From positions 62,001 through 126,000 of the forward strand of contig JARVKI010000059.1 of the NCBI GenBank assembly GCA_036674765.1: DNA of 64,000 nucleotides, written 5' to 3'. Position 1 is the first letter of the stretch; every line of letters starts with the position of its first letter. This document shows, piece after piece, positions 44,896-54,847 of this stretch. The translations under genes were made by a program, and so were the position numbers. Under the pieces are notes generated by a model, which had not been told where the DNA came from, searched no databases, and saw nothing but the letters and a program-made list of their open reading frames with translations. This DNA is from Seiridium cupressi. Taxonomy: Eukaryota > Ascomycota > Sordariomycetes > Amphisphaeriales > Sporocadaceae.

Positions 44896-46851
44896 CTACT
44901 GCTTCTTTGCTTCTTTCTCTTTACCCTTGCCCGTTTCTATCGAAGGCGTGGCCACCCTGCTGGGCATCCAGAAGTCAAATCGTTCGGGAAACAATACCAT
45001 GTTGGCTATGCGCGCGACATCTGCCTCGGTCGCCGAAATCTTGCCGTCAGATTTGTTGTTATTGGAGAACCCATTCACAGGGAGATCGGGGCCGTCTCCC
45101 GTAGGAGTCCCAGCTTTAGACTCTGCAGGAGTTCCCATTTTGGATTCCTCTACCTTTGACTTGTCAAGAATCCAGGGCGCCAAGCCCATGGCCTGTAATC
45201 CCTCTTGGCCGCCCACTTCTGCGATGTCCTTCTCGTCAAGACGCCCTGTGTGGGGTGCTTCGCTCCCGAGACCACTTCCTGTGCTGTCAAAGTCCGGCCC
45301 GGGATGGCCTCGAAGGAACGCCTTCCGTTGGCGGGCCAGGAAGAGGGCGTTTGTTTGCGTGAGAGGAGCTGCAGGAGTGTAAACGAGCATTGATAAGCTT
45401 GGCGGAGGACGTTCGAAAGCGTAAGGCTGGTCCGGGTGCCAGATAATGTAGTCACCCGGGTGCAATGCCGGTGGCGCAACTAGACTGTAATTCAACTCCA
45501 GATGTGGATGCCATGTATCCGTCACACGTTGTGCATGCCCGGGCACGGCGCCGTGGATGATTGTCGACTGCTCCTTTTCCAGCCGCCAATTAGAGGCATC
45601 TAGATAGGCCGCCCACGCTTTCGAGTCGCTCTTATTCTCGGGAGGCGGCGTCTTCGCCGAGAAAAAAGGCCGCAGCAAGAAGTATGCGGTGGAAAGCTTC
45701 GGGGACGGGAGCAGCCTCACCATCCCAGGTTCAACGGTAGTGAGTGCTAGAATGCCTTGAAACATGCGGAACATGCTGCAAGCACCTGCACCATTGTATA
45801 AATCTGTCGTGGCATTGATGCGACCAGTCGGGTCCCAGGGATTGTATTTCTCCCACTCGCCTTTCCAGATAGCGTCATAGCAACCACTGTGACCATAACC
45901 GTCCACCTCCCACCGCTCCAGACTCCCGTTGTCGACTTGCGCGATCAACGTTGAGGTCGCACGCGGCAAAGAATCCTCCAGATTCGGGCCACTCCCGACA
46001 TTGAGGTCGCTTGTGGTGTTTGTGTCTATACGAATTCGGTCGGCGTAGCATATGGGAAACCTGGTCGCCAGCCTGTCGTCATCGCTGGTCTCCCATATTG
46101 ACATGGCAAACTTCTGCGCGCTGAGCACTTTAGGGTGCGCTCTTGCGCGCACTTGGCAGGGCGACCAGAAGAAGTCGAAACATGTTGGGTCTTGCGCCGG
46201 CGGCGGTTTGAACTCGTGCTTTGTCTCGAGGTACTTCTTGGTCTCATCCACCCAAGCCTCTGCGTCGGGTTTTGCGACGACAGCTCGCACAACGCCAATC
46301 CCGTAGCGCTTGACCTTGTCGCTAAACCGCGCAACCTTTGCTGGAGTATCGATGTCGCCAAATTCAATTGATGGGATCAAATCAGTGCCACCGGCCTCAA
46401 TGTGCTTGATCTCGTGGCCGAGCGCGGTTAACAAGCGCGCCCAGGAAGCTTCGAGAGCGGGTTCGTGGCCGGCCACTAACCTGCGCTTCAGGTGGCCAAA
46501 CCGCGATGGTAGTGGGACGGGCTTCTCGCCGTAGAAGGACAGGACGGGGGGCTCCATTGTCTTTGTAAAACTGCGTTGCCTCTGCTTGGGAGTGCGGCCC
46601 TCTCTCTCGTCCTTGGCGAAACCTGGGCTCCTGACTCGTTTCGGCCTCGACGTTGCGAATTGCGCCTGGATCTTCTCAATTTTGGCGTTGGCAGTGGCAG
46701 CAGCCGCAGCAGCAGTGGTGGTGGTTGTGATCGCGGCGGACGACGCTGCGGGCGGCGGTTTGGACATGCTGCTGCTGGTGTTGGCGCTGGCTACCGTCGC
46801 GAGTGCGGGGAGCGCAGCACTGCGCTGTGCCACCACTTGTGCCGTGGACAT
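44896..46851 (-). CDS. DUF1479 family protein (Gig2/YbiU-like)
   Basis: An intronless 651-residue frame from the ATG at 46851. A low-complexity Ala/Ser/Thr N-terminus (about 75 residues) precedes the DUF1479 core: PSRFGHLKRRLVAGHEPALE, EIKHIEAGGTDLIPSIEFGD, KVKRYGIGVVRAVVA, CFDFFWSPCQVRARAHPKVL. Also present are ICYADRIRID, EVDGYGHSGCYDAIWKGEW, IIHGAVPGHAQRVTDTWHPH and HPGDYIIWHPDQPYAFE. The family has a 2-oxoglutarate/Fe(II)-oxygenase-like fold with histidines in the last two blocks. The fungal members are described as glucose-induced or sugar-related, with unknown substrate. The C-terminus is lysine-rich (KGKEKEAKKQ). Confidence 0.88.
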   Translation of the reverse strand: MSTAQVVAQRSAALPALATVASANTSSSMSKPPPAASSAAITTTTTAAAAAATANAKIEKIQAQFATSRPKRVRSPGFAKDEREGRTPKQRQRSFTKTMEPPVLSFYGEKPVPLPSRFGHLKRRLVAGHEPALEASWARLLTALGHEIKHIEAGGTDLIPSIEFGDIDTPAKVARFSDKVKRYGIGVVRAVVAKPDAEAWVDETKKYLETKHEFKPPPAQDPTCFDFFWSPCQVRARAHPKVLSAQKFAMSIWETSDDDRLATRFPICYADRIRIDTNTTSDLNVGSGPNLEDSLPRATSTLIAQVDNGSLERWEVDGYGHSGCYDAIWKGEWEKYNPWDPTGRINATTDLYNGAGACSMFRMFQGILALTTVEPGMVRLLPSPKLSTAYFLLRPFFSAKTPPPENKSDSKAWAAYLDASNWRLEKEQSTIIHGAVPGHAQRVTDTWHPHLELNYSLVAPPALHPGDYIIWHPDQPYAFERPPPSLSMLVYTPAAPLTQTNALFLARQRKAFLRGHPGPDFDSTGSGLGSEAPHTGRLDEKDIAEVGGQEGLQAMGLAPWILDKSKVEESKMGTPAESKAGTPTGDGPDLPVNGFSNNNKSDGKISATEADVARIANMVLFPERFDFWMPSRVATPSIETGKGKEKEAKKQ

Positions 46852-48547
46852 GATGGCCTTTTTCCCTCTTGGGAACCCAGACCTGCCAGGCTAGCTGTGT
46901 CGTCTGATCAGTCAATGTGATGCCTGCCTCGGCCATTCAGATTCCGTACCTCCCACGCTCCGAGACGCAGACGCGCAGCGCCCGCGGGGTTGTGCAGGGT
47001 CTAAATACGGCAGGGCAGCCTGGGATCTGCTGGAAACTGTGGAGGGGTCTTGGGACACATGCCACTGGAGCGCGTGGAGGGCGACCGTTGCGGCAGCCCG
47101 GCCCGGGCTGGTATCGACGCGGTGGACCTGGTTTAGATTGAGTCGGCCCACTGCTCCAACGGCCCTTCAACAGCAGATTTGAGAGCTCTCTCGTCACTCT
47201 GGACTCTGTCTGCCGGGCGGACTGCAGAAACAAGTAGTCGAAGGAGCCTTGCTGGACAGCTGGTACCTGGGCCTTCTACACGAGACTAGGCGGGCTGTAG
47301 ATTGCAGCCAGTCCTCGTTCCGTCTCGCCTACGGCCGGTGAATAGGCGTGAAGCATCCCGATATTGCGCCTTGGATATGGCAGTGTGCATGATTGGTCGG
47401 AAATTACCCCCCGTAAATTCTCCGTGGGCCGTCGACATTCAGCCAATTCAGTGGCCGAGAAGGGTTTCAATATCCGCATGGAGGGCAGACGTTGTGCGCC
47501 GAAGCCATTATTCGCAGGAAAGAGGAGCCTCCGACCCATGTTGAGCCGGAGCTAACTACAGTGGATATTCACCCCACGTGCTTTTGGCCAGAAGCAAGAT
47601 AGTGCCAGATGAATCAGAGATGCTTTGTATTGCCATCGACGGACGGCAGTCGACTTCTCGCCCGATGGAGAATTTATCGTCTCGTCGCGGTTTATGACTT
47701 GGCGCTTGAAGCCGCTGGCTAGACAGGCTGCGCAGCCTGTTGCTCTTCTTAGTACACAGCCAGCTGTCGCGATACATTCGGCAGGCTAGACGTACATGTA
47801 GTCTGTAGAGCCGGAGCCCCCGCATCGACAATATCGCAACACAATCACGATCTCCTTTGGCGCAAAAATGCAGCAATCTACATAACATGCCAGGCAGAAT
47901 GTCTCTCATGCGGCCAAGATTCGGGCACGCTTAAGGCTGCGAAATCTAGACCCGTTTGGGCCCGGAGCGCCTTGCCTCAGTTCCGGGTAAAATGGGGGCC
48001 AGTGAGTGGAGCCTCGGCGGATGCGGCATCATCCTCCTTGGCTTCAAAAGAATGTAGCCACTTTCCGCCATATTGCATTTCATTCGACTTCATTCTGTAT
48101 CCTGGTAATATTGCTGATGGCCATATTGAAGGATTGCACCGATAATTTTTCAAGGAGCTCTGCTACGAAACAGTCCCCGCTTCCAGATTCGGTCACCTTG
48201 TTGTCACCACGGTCAGTTTTGCCGACCCGTGAGCCTGGCTCCAACCAGGTCCGAGATAGATTACGGACATGGCGGAGCAGCGGGACCGCCAAACCCAAAC
48301 CCTGATGGCAGAACTCTGCAATTGTTCATTGGCAAGGCCTCGAGCTAGCTGTGGGCGGTTAGAATTCCTCGTATTGACTAGAGGAATGACTGATGCTCTC
48401 AGCGGCCAGATCGTTCACGAATCACCCAGCAGACGTGAACAGGCGGCTGTACGGGACTCGAGTAATTCGCCAACCGTGCATAAACCACCATGCTTCTCAT
48501 GTAACCTCCAGTTGCTTTGACAGATACCTTTTCACTATACCAAATAT

Positions 48548-48965
48548 ATGACGGACCAACCAGAATTGCGAGGCTCTCAGAGTTCTCCGGAACTCTCTAC
48601 CAGTGTCGTACTGCATCGACCCGATGATCTATCTGCAGATCCGGATAAGTTGATGGAGTGTTCATTATACTCAGACATCCGGTATTGGGCTCGATTGGTG
48701 GAAAATAAGAAAATCAGATACACGGATATTGCTTATCTGCGATGCGAAGAGATCCTTTCGGGGGGGGAGCAAAGTTAGGTACTACCAACTGTCTCTCTGC
48801 ACGCATTTACGATATGAGAAGTTGCGGATAGAAAAACAGGAACACAAAGATGTATCTGGTGACCCATTGGAGGGCACAGGAGGCGTTCTCCGTTTGGTAA
48901 TCTTGTCGTGGCAAAATCTGGTGGTTGAAGGAGAATGGTATCGCTTCGAGATCACAGGTTGTTGA
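48548..48965 (+). pseudogene. hypothetical gene with a frameshift at a G(8) run
   Basis: An ATG at 48548 opens a protein-like frame (DPDKLMECSLYSDIRYWARL, then ENKKIRYTDIAYLRCEEIL) ending at 48778 just after eight consecutive Gs (48760-48767). In the frame shifted by one base the sequence continues protein-like to 48965 (YYQLSLCTHLRYEKLRIEKQ, VLRLVILSWQNLVVEGEWYR). Joined, it would be about 140 residues. The family is not recognised. It may be a frameshift mutation, a sequencing error in the homopolymer, or a splice I do not see. Confidence 0.35.
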
Positions 48966-50071
48966 ATGACCTCGGTGTACTTCGCACTTCAGCTAAATGA
49001 ATCGGGTACTTGACTTGCAACTTGATCGACAATACTCTATCTCAGGATTTCGGGTCTGACTGGGCCTCACTGCAGTGCAGATCATCCGCATCTCCCGATT
49101 CTACGTTCAACAGGTCACGATCAATAAGGCTTTCGGCCTATGGTATCTTGTGATTCATCAAACCTACTGCTCCCTGAACAGAGGATGCGAGGGTATGGCA
49201 TTAGTCCTAATGCATACTAATTAATATTTACTCCTTTTGGTAATGTTGATTGTTTCGCTATATCCTATCGTATAATGCATCTAAAGGCTTCATAAAAACG
49301 AGTTGTGGTAGCGATTTTACGTCACTGACTCTATACAATATAATAATGCAGATTATTCTGGATTTGTTTTATATTAAAGCCTAAGCCTTCGTGTATTCTT
49401 TCATGAGTTTGATTGACGCAGATACTCCAAAGATTCTTTATTTCTTTTGCTATGTGTATCTATCCGTCGCCATGGCACAGTTCGCAACGTTGTCAAGCAA
49501 CATTGTCAAATCAAGCCAACAGTCTCTATGGAATTCATTCCGGTTAATCAAGAATGGTCATATTTTGGTTTGGGGTCTTTGTAGTATAGGCCGATGACTG
49601 AGCTTCCAAGTTGGCATTACAACGCGGCAATAGCAGAAACATCGATATTCTGCTCTCAACTTCTGCATCGATGCTGATGTTATTTATGATCATCCTTTAT
49701 ATAGTTCCCACAGTTGATACTTCCAAGCTAGGATGCCTTGCAATCGCTTTGGCTCTTTAGAGCATTTGGATAGGTTGAGAATAGCAAGGCCTTAGCCTTC
49801 TAGCGTTACCCATTGCTGCTGTATTCCAACTATATCTCGTAAATAAAACTCTAAAGCAGATTCTTTTATAAATTTAAGCGTATCATTCGTCTTGCATCAT
49901 TTCATATCTCTACTCATACTCAAAGTAACTCCCGTACACTATGAAAAGAGTAATACTTCGTTCCTCGTCCTTGACACCAAAGGTATTCGTTCTGCCATGG
50001 GAATACTCTGTAAGACCTGTGTCACCCCAAATGACATTTCTTGATGCTCAAGGGCTAATTTGGGCTTTCCT

Positions 50072-50266
50072 TCAATGACACTGCAAGTAGATGGTATTAC
50101 TGGTGCCTTCCCTAGCTAGCTTGTCGAAATCCGTGTCCCGTCCGCTATACACCACAGTCGCAAGTATCCGCTCGCAGGTACAGTCAACGCGGACTCTTGA
50201 CCTGATAGAGTCAGCTGACACAAGTATAACACTTTGCTCTTCTAAGGCCAGGACGCATGATGACAT
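50072..50266 (-). other. coding-like short ORF
   Basis: A 64-codon frame with an ATG at 50266, protein-like at its end (VVYSGRDTDFDKLAREGTSN). No domain recognised. It lies downstream, on the same strand, of the relic at 50601-50795 and may belong to the same decayed locus. Confidence 0.25.
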
Positions 50267-50600
50267 GAAATCTGCCGTGCTACCTTAGTAACAGATGACA
50301 AAATTAATATTAGTCCTCGGTTAAATGAAAAGTATATATTCTATAATCATACCATTACGCACATAATTTCCCCGCAGACTCGAGGAGTTATACTCGAACT
50401 CGGTCGATGCCATAACTACTCTCAATGTAGTTTGATATGGATGAAAATATGTGACCGGATAGCAGATGATAGATTTGCTCCAGAAGCGATTTAAATCGTT
50501 CGTGCCGTCAATTATGAGATGCATTCTTTGGACCAGCATGATTGCAGAATACCATTGGAGGAGATGGTTGACTGAATCGTGCCATCTTCCGGCGTGTGGC

Positions 50601-50795
50601 TTAGGGTAGATATAGACTTTCATCCTCTAGCGCGGCATAGCCTTGTGCCGTGCTACCATTGTTGGCGTCACGGCCAAGCTGAAATGCGTCTACGAAGCGA
50701 CTCGGAGACATTTTCCTTTGATATGGCTCGTGGTATTCGTTGATGGCGGCCTCAACCAGGTCGCCGATGACCGAATGGTCTCCTTGACTATGGCC
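50601..50795 (-). pseudogene. relic reading frame with C-to-T-type stops
   Basis: A minus-strand frame of 65 codons (VEAAINEYHEPYQRKMSPSR, FVDAFQLGRDANNGSTAQGY, ALEDESLYLP, stop). Immediately upstream in the same frame are TAG TGA, and further up a TAA, within still protein-like sequence. All three stops could arise from CAG, CGA and CAA by C-to-T change. The family is unknown. Confidence 0.35.
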
Positions 50796-52281
50796 TCACT
50801 AGCTGCGAATGCGTTCGATCGCAGGTATAGTCCCATAGACAGGCAGTGTTTAGTTACATTAATAAGGATTGATATTGGGTTCGCAGCCGCTTGATATAAT
50901 AACACATGTTTCTATTGGTAAGCAATTCCTCTACCTAGTTTCTTACTTGCCAGGTCACTGTATTCCCTCTCCTAGACCTCGGAGCTGCCATCCTCTGAAG
51001 GTTATCTATCGGTCAACTGAAGGCAGGCACCTGCGGCACGGTCGGCCAATCATTCACACTATAAAGTGAGTTCGATATGCCAATAGCTTCAGCTATGAAC
51101 ACAAAGTCAAAGACTGTCATGTTAGTGTATCGGACCCAGCACTTGGACACCCATCAATGGGCCGGTGCCAGAATCAGCGGCTCGTTGCCATCCTCAGTAA
51201 CTGTTAAACATTTGAACCTTTCTCGAGACTGATGACATCAGAAGGCGATACGGCGGTGGCATGTATATTACTCATGGCTCCAGCGCCAACTACTATCTTA
51301 GGGATCCGCAGAAGGATGACTAGGTTGTATTAGTTTAGTAATTTTGATTCGAGTGGTAATGTTGTCTTATATTTATGCCAACAAAAGCTACTTGAGCCTT
51401 CTTCGGGAAAATGCCTATGGACTCAAACCAGACTATAAAAGATGCACCCCATTTCCATAACTCATATCAATGACGAGGCTTGACCACGAAAATGTATCGA
51501 GGTTGGGGTTTTTTATGTTCATATACCTTGAGAGCCTTGACAGTGGCTCATTGGTTTCATCCACCTAGCACATTAATATACTTAAAAGTGCTAACAAGAC
51601 TTGCAACCGGAAATCACTCAAGCAGTAATTGCAGTTGGCTTGAATCATACTTCGGGATTGTTCAACCTGCTCTTGAACTCGAGAGACCAAACTTGCAAGC
51701 CGTTTTTGCGATTTTCAACCCACCTCTGGCTACTATGTAATTGGCTACCTCCGCAGATCATTATATGGAGCCCAAGCGTGTCGCAAATGTAAAGACTAAA
51801 TATATTTAAAAGCAGCGGCCACGCGACATAGCATATGCGAAACCCTTTTACATTACAAGCCACGCTTCGGAGTTCGTCGCACGGTGAGGGACACAGTAAT
51901 CAACGTACATATAACGCTCCTTAGTGCATCTAATGCCCCTAGAACCACGAGAAGGGTGAAAGGCCTTAGCGAGATGAGAGAATGAGTGTTACAGACGAAG
52001 CAAAATCTTTACGTCTTAAAAGCCCCACAAGTTTTAACGTTATCGACCTGCGTTTACGTATTTATTCTCTTCGTTCTCATCTATTCTAGAGTATGTAATC
52101 TCTGATTCTCGGAGAGCAAAAGATGCGCTACGAAAAGACGTGGAGAAGCAGAGTAGGGCCGTCGGCGCGAGTGCCAGGTATTAGCTCGGTCCACAACACT
52201 AGGTCCTGATCGACGCCTAGTACCATGTATCCTATTATTTACGCCGTCATCAACAAGCGCTGTTGGTCTAGCGGTATGATT

Positions 52282-52340
52282 GTAAGCCGAATAACCCGAT
52301 TATTCCATCTCACAATAGGTCACTAACATGGAATCAATAG
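52282..52340 (+). other. spliceosomal-type intron inside the tRNA gene
   Basis: A 59-nt insertion falls exactly between tRNA positions 26 and 27. It begins GTAAGC, contains CACTAAC (52321-52327) as a branch site 13-15 nt before the end, and ends AATAG. Size and signals match the mRNA introns in this window. A 7-bp inverted repeat (ATTCCAT / ATGGAAT) brackets the branch region. Nothing resembling the bulge-helix-bulge of a tRNA endonuclease site is evident at its ends. Confidence 0.8.
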
Positions 52341-52351
52341 CTCGCTTAGGG

Positions 52352-52368
52352 TCCACCCTAAACACTCC
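52352..52368 (+). other. canonical tRNA anticodon-loop intron
   Basis: A 17-nt intron after position 37. It contains CCCTAA, perfectly complementary to the loop sequence TTAGGG, forming the anticodon-intron pairing expected for recognition by the tRNA splicing endonuclease. Confidence 0.85.
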
Positions 52369-52418
52369 TGCGAGAGGTCCCCGGTTCGATCCCGGGATAG
52401 CGCCTAACGTTATCATCC

Positions 52419-52423
52419 TTTTT
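52419..52423 (+). terminator. RNA polymerase III terminator
   Basis: TTTTT beginning 15 nt after the mature tRNA 3' end, the standard Pol III stop signal. Confidence 0.8.
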
Positions 52424-52793
52424 GTCCATACTGGGGATGAATAATCCCTAGCGCAGGGCATATTCTTTATTGTACTTTCAAATCTTTCACTTGAAATTAT
52501 TATTGTTATTTTTCGTCCCTTTTCCCCCTTTTGTTCTCTATATTTTTCGAGTTTTAACGCTCTAATTAATATGTTTAGAATATGACTGTTTTGCAAAGGC
52601 GACGCCATGAATCCTCAGTTTTACGTGACTGCTAAAACGCCCCTGGCGCCAGCTTACTTGGTGTTCAGCAACTGTGGGCCCGGTATCGGCAGCACTTGCA
52701 AACAAGTCCAGATCACCGCTCATGCAAATAACGTCCTGACTACTGCTGTCGTTCCTCGCAAAGCAGGTATCAGCTTGAATCGCATCGCTCACC

Positions 52794-53249
52794 ATGGCAT
52801 CGTCGGACGACCAGATCAAAGCCCACATCGAGAGCCTGGTTGCGAACAATTTGCCCCGCTCACCCATCTACAACTTCCTCCTCTCAGATGTGCGCATCCA
52901 CTCAGCGACGAAAGGCAGTGTCAAGGCACGGTTGACGCTCACCAAGAACCACATCAACTCGGGGGGAGGCATCCATGGCAGCGTCTCGGCGACGATTGTT
53001 GACTGGGCTGGCGGTATGGCCATCGCGACATGGGATCTGCGGGAACGAACCGGCGTCTCTGTGGACATCCATGTGAGATATCTATCTTCGGCCAAAGAGG
53101 GTGATGAGATCGAGATTGAGGGAACTGCAGAAAAGGTCGGAGGCTCGGTGGCTTTCACCAAGGTGGTCATTTCCAAGGTTGTGGATGGCGAGGTGAGGTC
53201 AGTTGTCGCCAGCGGAACGCACACAAAGTATGTGAAGCAACGATCTTGA
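52794..53249 (+). CDS. hotdog-fold thioesterase (PaaI/ACOT13-like)
   Basis: An intronless frame of 151 residues from the ATG at 52794 (ACCATGG context). The hotdog core is clear: SGGGIHGSVSATIVDWAGGM, with the His-Gly and following Asp of the family active site (HGG/D pattern), then VSVDIHVRYLSSAKEGDEIE and VVISKVVDGEVRSVVASGTH. The size matches fungal ACOT13/PaaI-like acyl-CoA thioesterases, which cleave medium- or aryl-CoA thioesters. No targeting signal is obvious and the substrate is unknown. The start lies 390 bp beyond the tRNA gene. Confidence 0.88.
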   Translation: MASSDDQIKAHIESLVANNLPRSPIYNFLLSDVRIHSATKGSVKARLTLTKNHINSGGGIHGSVSATIVDWAGGMAIATWDLRERTGVSVDIHVRYLSSAKEGDEIEIEGTAEKVGGSVAFTKVVISKVVDGEVRSVVASGTHTKYVKQRS

Positions 53250-54004
53250 CGGGCATTTCGAACTATAGACGGTGGAAAGACTTTTGGTCGTTGCCACCTG
53301 ATAGGACGTCCTCTATCCTAGACGGCTTAGATCCTAGATATCATCCACGACAATAAAGATGACATGGACCTCGTTTTCCCGGTTCCGCCAGTCATACGGC
53401 ATCTCTATTGGTATAGGTTGATGAGCGGCCATTCATAATGCCGACATGTAAATATAGCGAGGCAGTCTAGGTTATCGCACAGTCTCCTTTACCGGCCCTG
53501 CCTCCCGTACGATGACTCACTGAGCAATGAGAGAGAGAGCTTTAGGGAAACACTTCACCGTATCGAGATTTGTGTATTCATCGGTTCGAACCGGCAAGGA
53601 CCGACGCACCTTCTTTCATCCTCGTTGTAATGGGCTTGCTCCCGACAGGAAAGGACAAAGTTACCAGGTGGCGATCTAACCACAGCAAGCTCACCCGTCA
53701 AGCCGAGTCGGATTTGGGGCGTGTAGGCGAGTGAAGCAAACAAGTTGGTCTTGAATGGTCAGAGACTAAAGGGCTTACGACTGACGCGCATCCTTCAAGT
53801 AGATCCGGTACTGGCGCCATGATTGACGTACGCCCTTCTGAGTATACCCATCTGCATTAACCCCCCTTTCCATAACAAGGCAATCACGATGCCAACCACC
53901 ACCGCATGATAGAACTGGCGCCTCAGTATCAAATGGAGCTGTGCACAGTCATTACCGTGACGCCTGGTCCTTTCGCTCCTGTCCACGTGAGCAGCGTTCC
54001 AAGG

Positions 54005-54847
54005 CTACCGCCTTTGTTTTTGATGCCCGCCCGCCCGCGGATATGGACCATAAGGATTGCCAAATGAAGAAAATGAATTGACTCGGGGGTCAGGGTTTAA
54101 GGAGCCGTTTCTAATTGTCGAATCATTGGGGTTGCTCGGAAAATCGGGTTTCTCCCTTTGCACAGTTTTGAGCCACAGCCCAAGACACACTTCCACATGT
54201 GTTGCCACATCATATAAGTAATACGAAGGCATCACATGGTTGTGGTCGTTATCTGACAGGGGAGTGCCGGAGGAGAAGTTGAGAGAAGTTAAACCTGTTG
54301 CAGGATTCTTGACATTCAACCAGCCGCGGTTTCCAGCTGATAGCAGACTTTCTTGCCTAGGAGTTTCTGATTGCAGTAAAATATCCCCTGAAATCTAGAC
54401 ATAGCGCCCTTGCACACTCACAATCCTGGGAAACCAAGCTCTACCTAGCCTATTCGTATATGTAACAATGGCGCTTCGCCGATCTCGTATCTGGGAAGTG
54501 GTCAGCGACAACCCGTAATGAATGCCAAAAGGAGTGGAGCGGATCAGAAAGATCTGATTTGATTGTTGCTACATGACAAAAATACCGGTTCAAGGTGTTG
54601 GCAACAAGGCGACGGCCACCATGAAGTAGTCAATATTGGTACCGTGGTGGCGATGCGACTTTGAACCCGTCCACTCAAGACTGTGGGGTACTACTGGAGC
54701 GAGCCGGACGAACCATTCTTTTTCTTCAATGACACCTGAGATGTTTCAACTATCAGCTCTTGCTTCTACTATTCGATCAAGACGGATGTTTACTCGCACC
54801 GATAATGGTGCCCTCGACCACCCCCATTTTGGGGTTCGCTGGGCTTG
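54005..54847 (-). pseudogene. decayed gene with four in-frame stops
   Basis: A continuous minus-strand frame of about 280 codons is protein-like throughout: WGWSRAPLSVRVNIRLDRIV, GVIEEKEWFVRLAPVVPHSL, TPFGIHYGLSLTTSQIRDRR, AGNRGWLNVKNPATGLTSLN, HNHVMPSYYLYDVATHVEVC. It is broken by TGA (54748-54746), TGA (54592-54590), TAG (54571-54569) and TAG (54397-54395). Each stop is one C-to-T change away from CGA or CAG. No introns of normal size remove them. The family is not recognised. It is best read as a gene inactivated by C-to-T mutation such as repeat-induced point mutation (RIP), or by ordinary decay. Confidence 0.55.

Larger units (their letters stand above)
46852..52256. other. gene-poor region with decayed frames
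   Basis: About 5.4 kb upstream of the DUF1479 gene and before the tRNA. GC-rich to about 48 kb (promoter/leader), then AT-rich. It contains a frameshifted frame (48548-48965) and coding-like minus-strand fragments (50072-50795). Nothing complete was recognised. Confidence 0.4.
52257..52404 (+). tRNA. tRNA-Pro(AGG) interrupted by two introns
   Basis: Exon parts are 52257-52281, 52341-52351 and 52369-52404, 72 nt in all. The acceptor stem GCGCTGT pairs with ATAGCGC (one G-T). D arm is GTCTAGCGGTATGAT, anticodon stem CTCGC/GCGAG, loop TTAGGG-T with anticodon AGG, T stem CCCGG/CCGGG, T loop TTCGATC, and C73 discriminator as in eukaryotic tRNA-Pro. The internal A box TGGTCTAGCGG (52264-52274) and B box GGTTCGATCC (52383-52392) are intact, and T5 follows at 52419. 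A canonical 17-nt intron sits 3' of position 37. A second, 59-nt insertion sits between positions 26 and 27. All conserved tRNA positions are kept, so the gene looks functional if both insertions are removed. Confidence 0.93.

Noticed and set aside
52300..52608. minus-strand ORF over the tRNA (PGSNRGPLAGVFRVD)
   Set aside because: Typical antisense translation of a tRNA T-arm, explained by the tRNA-Pro gene.
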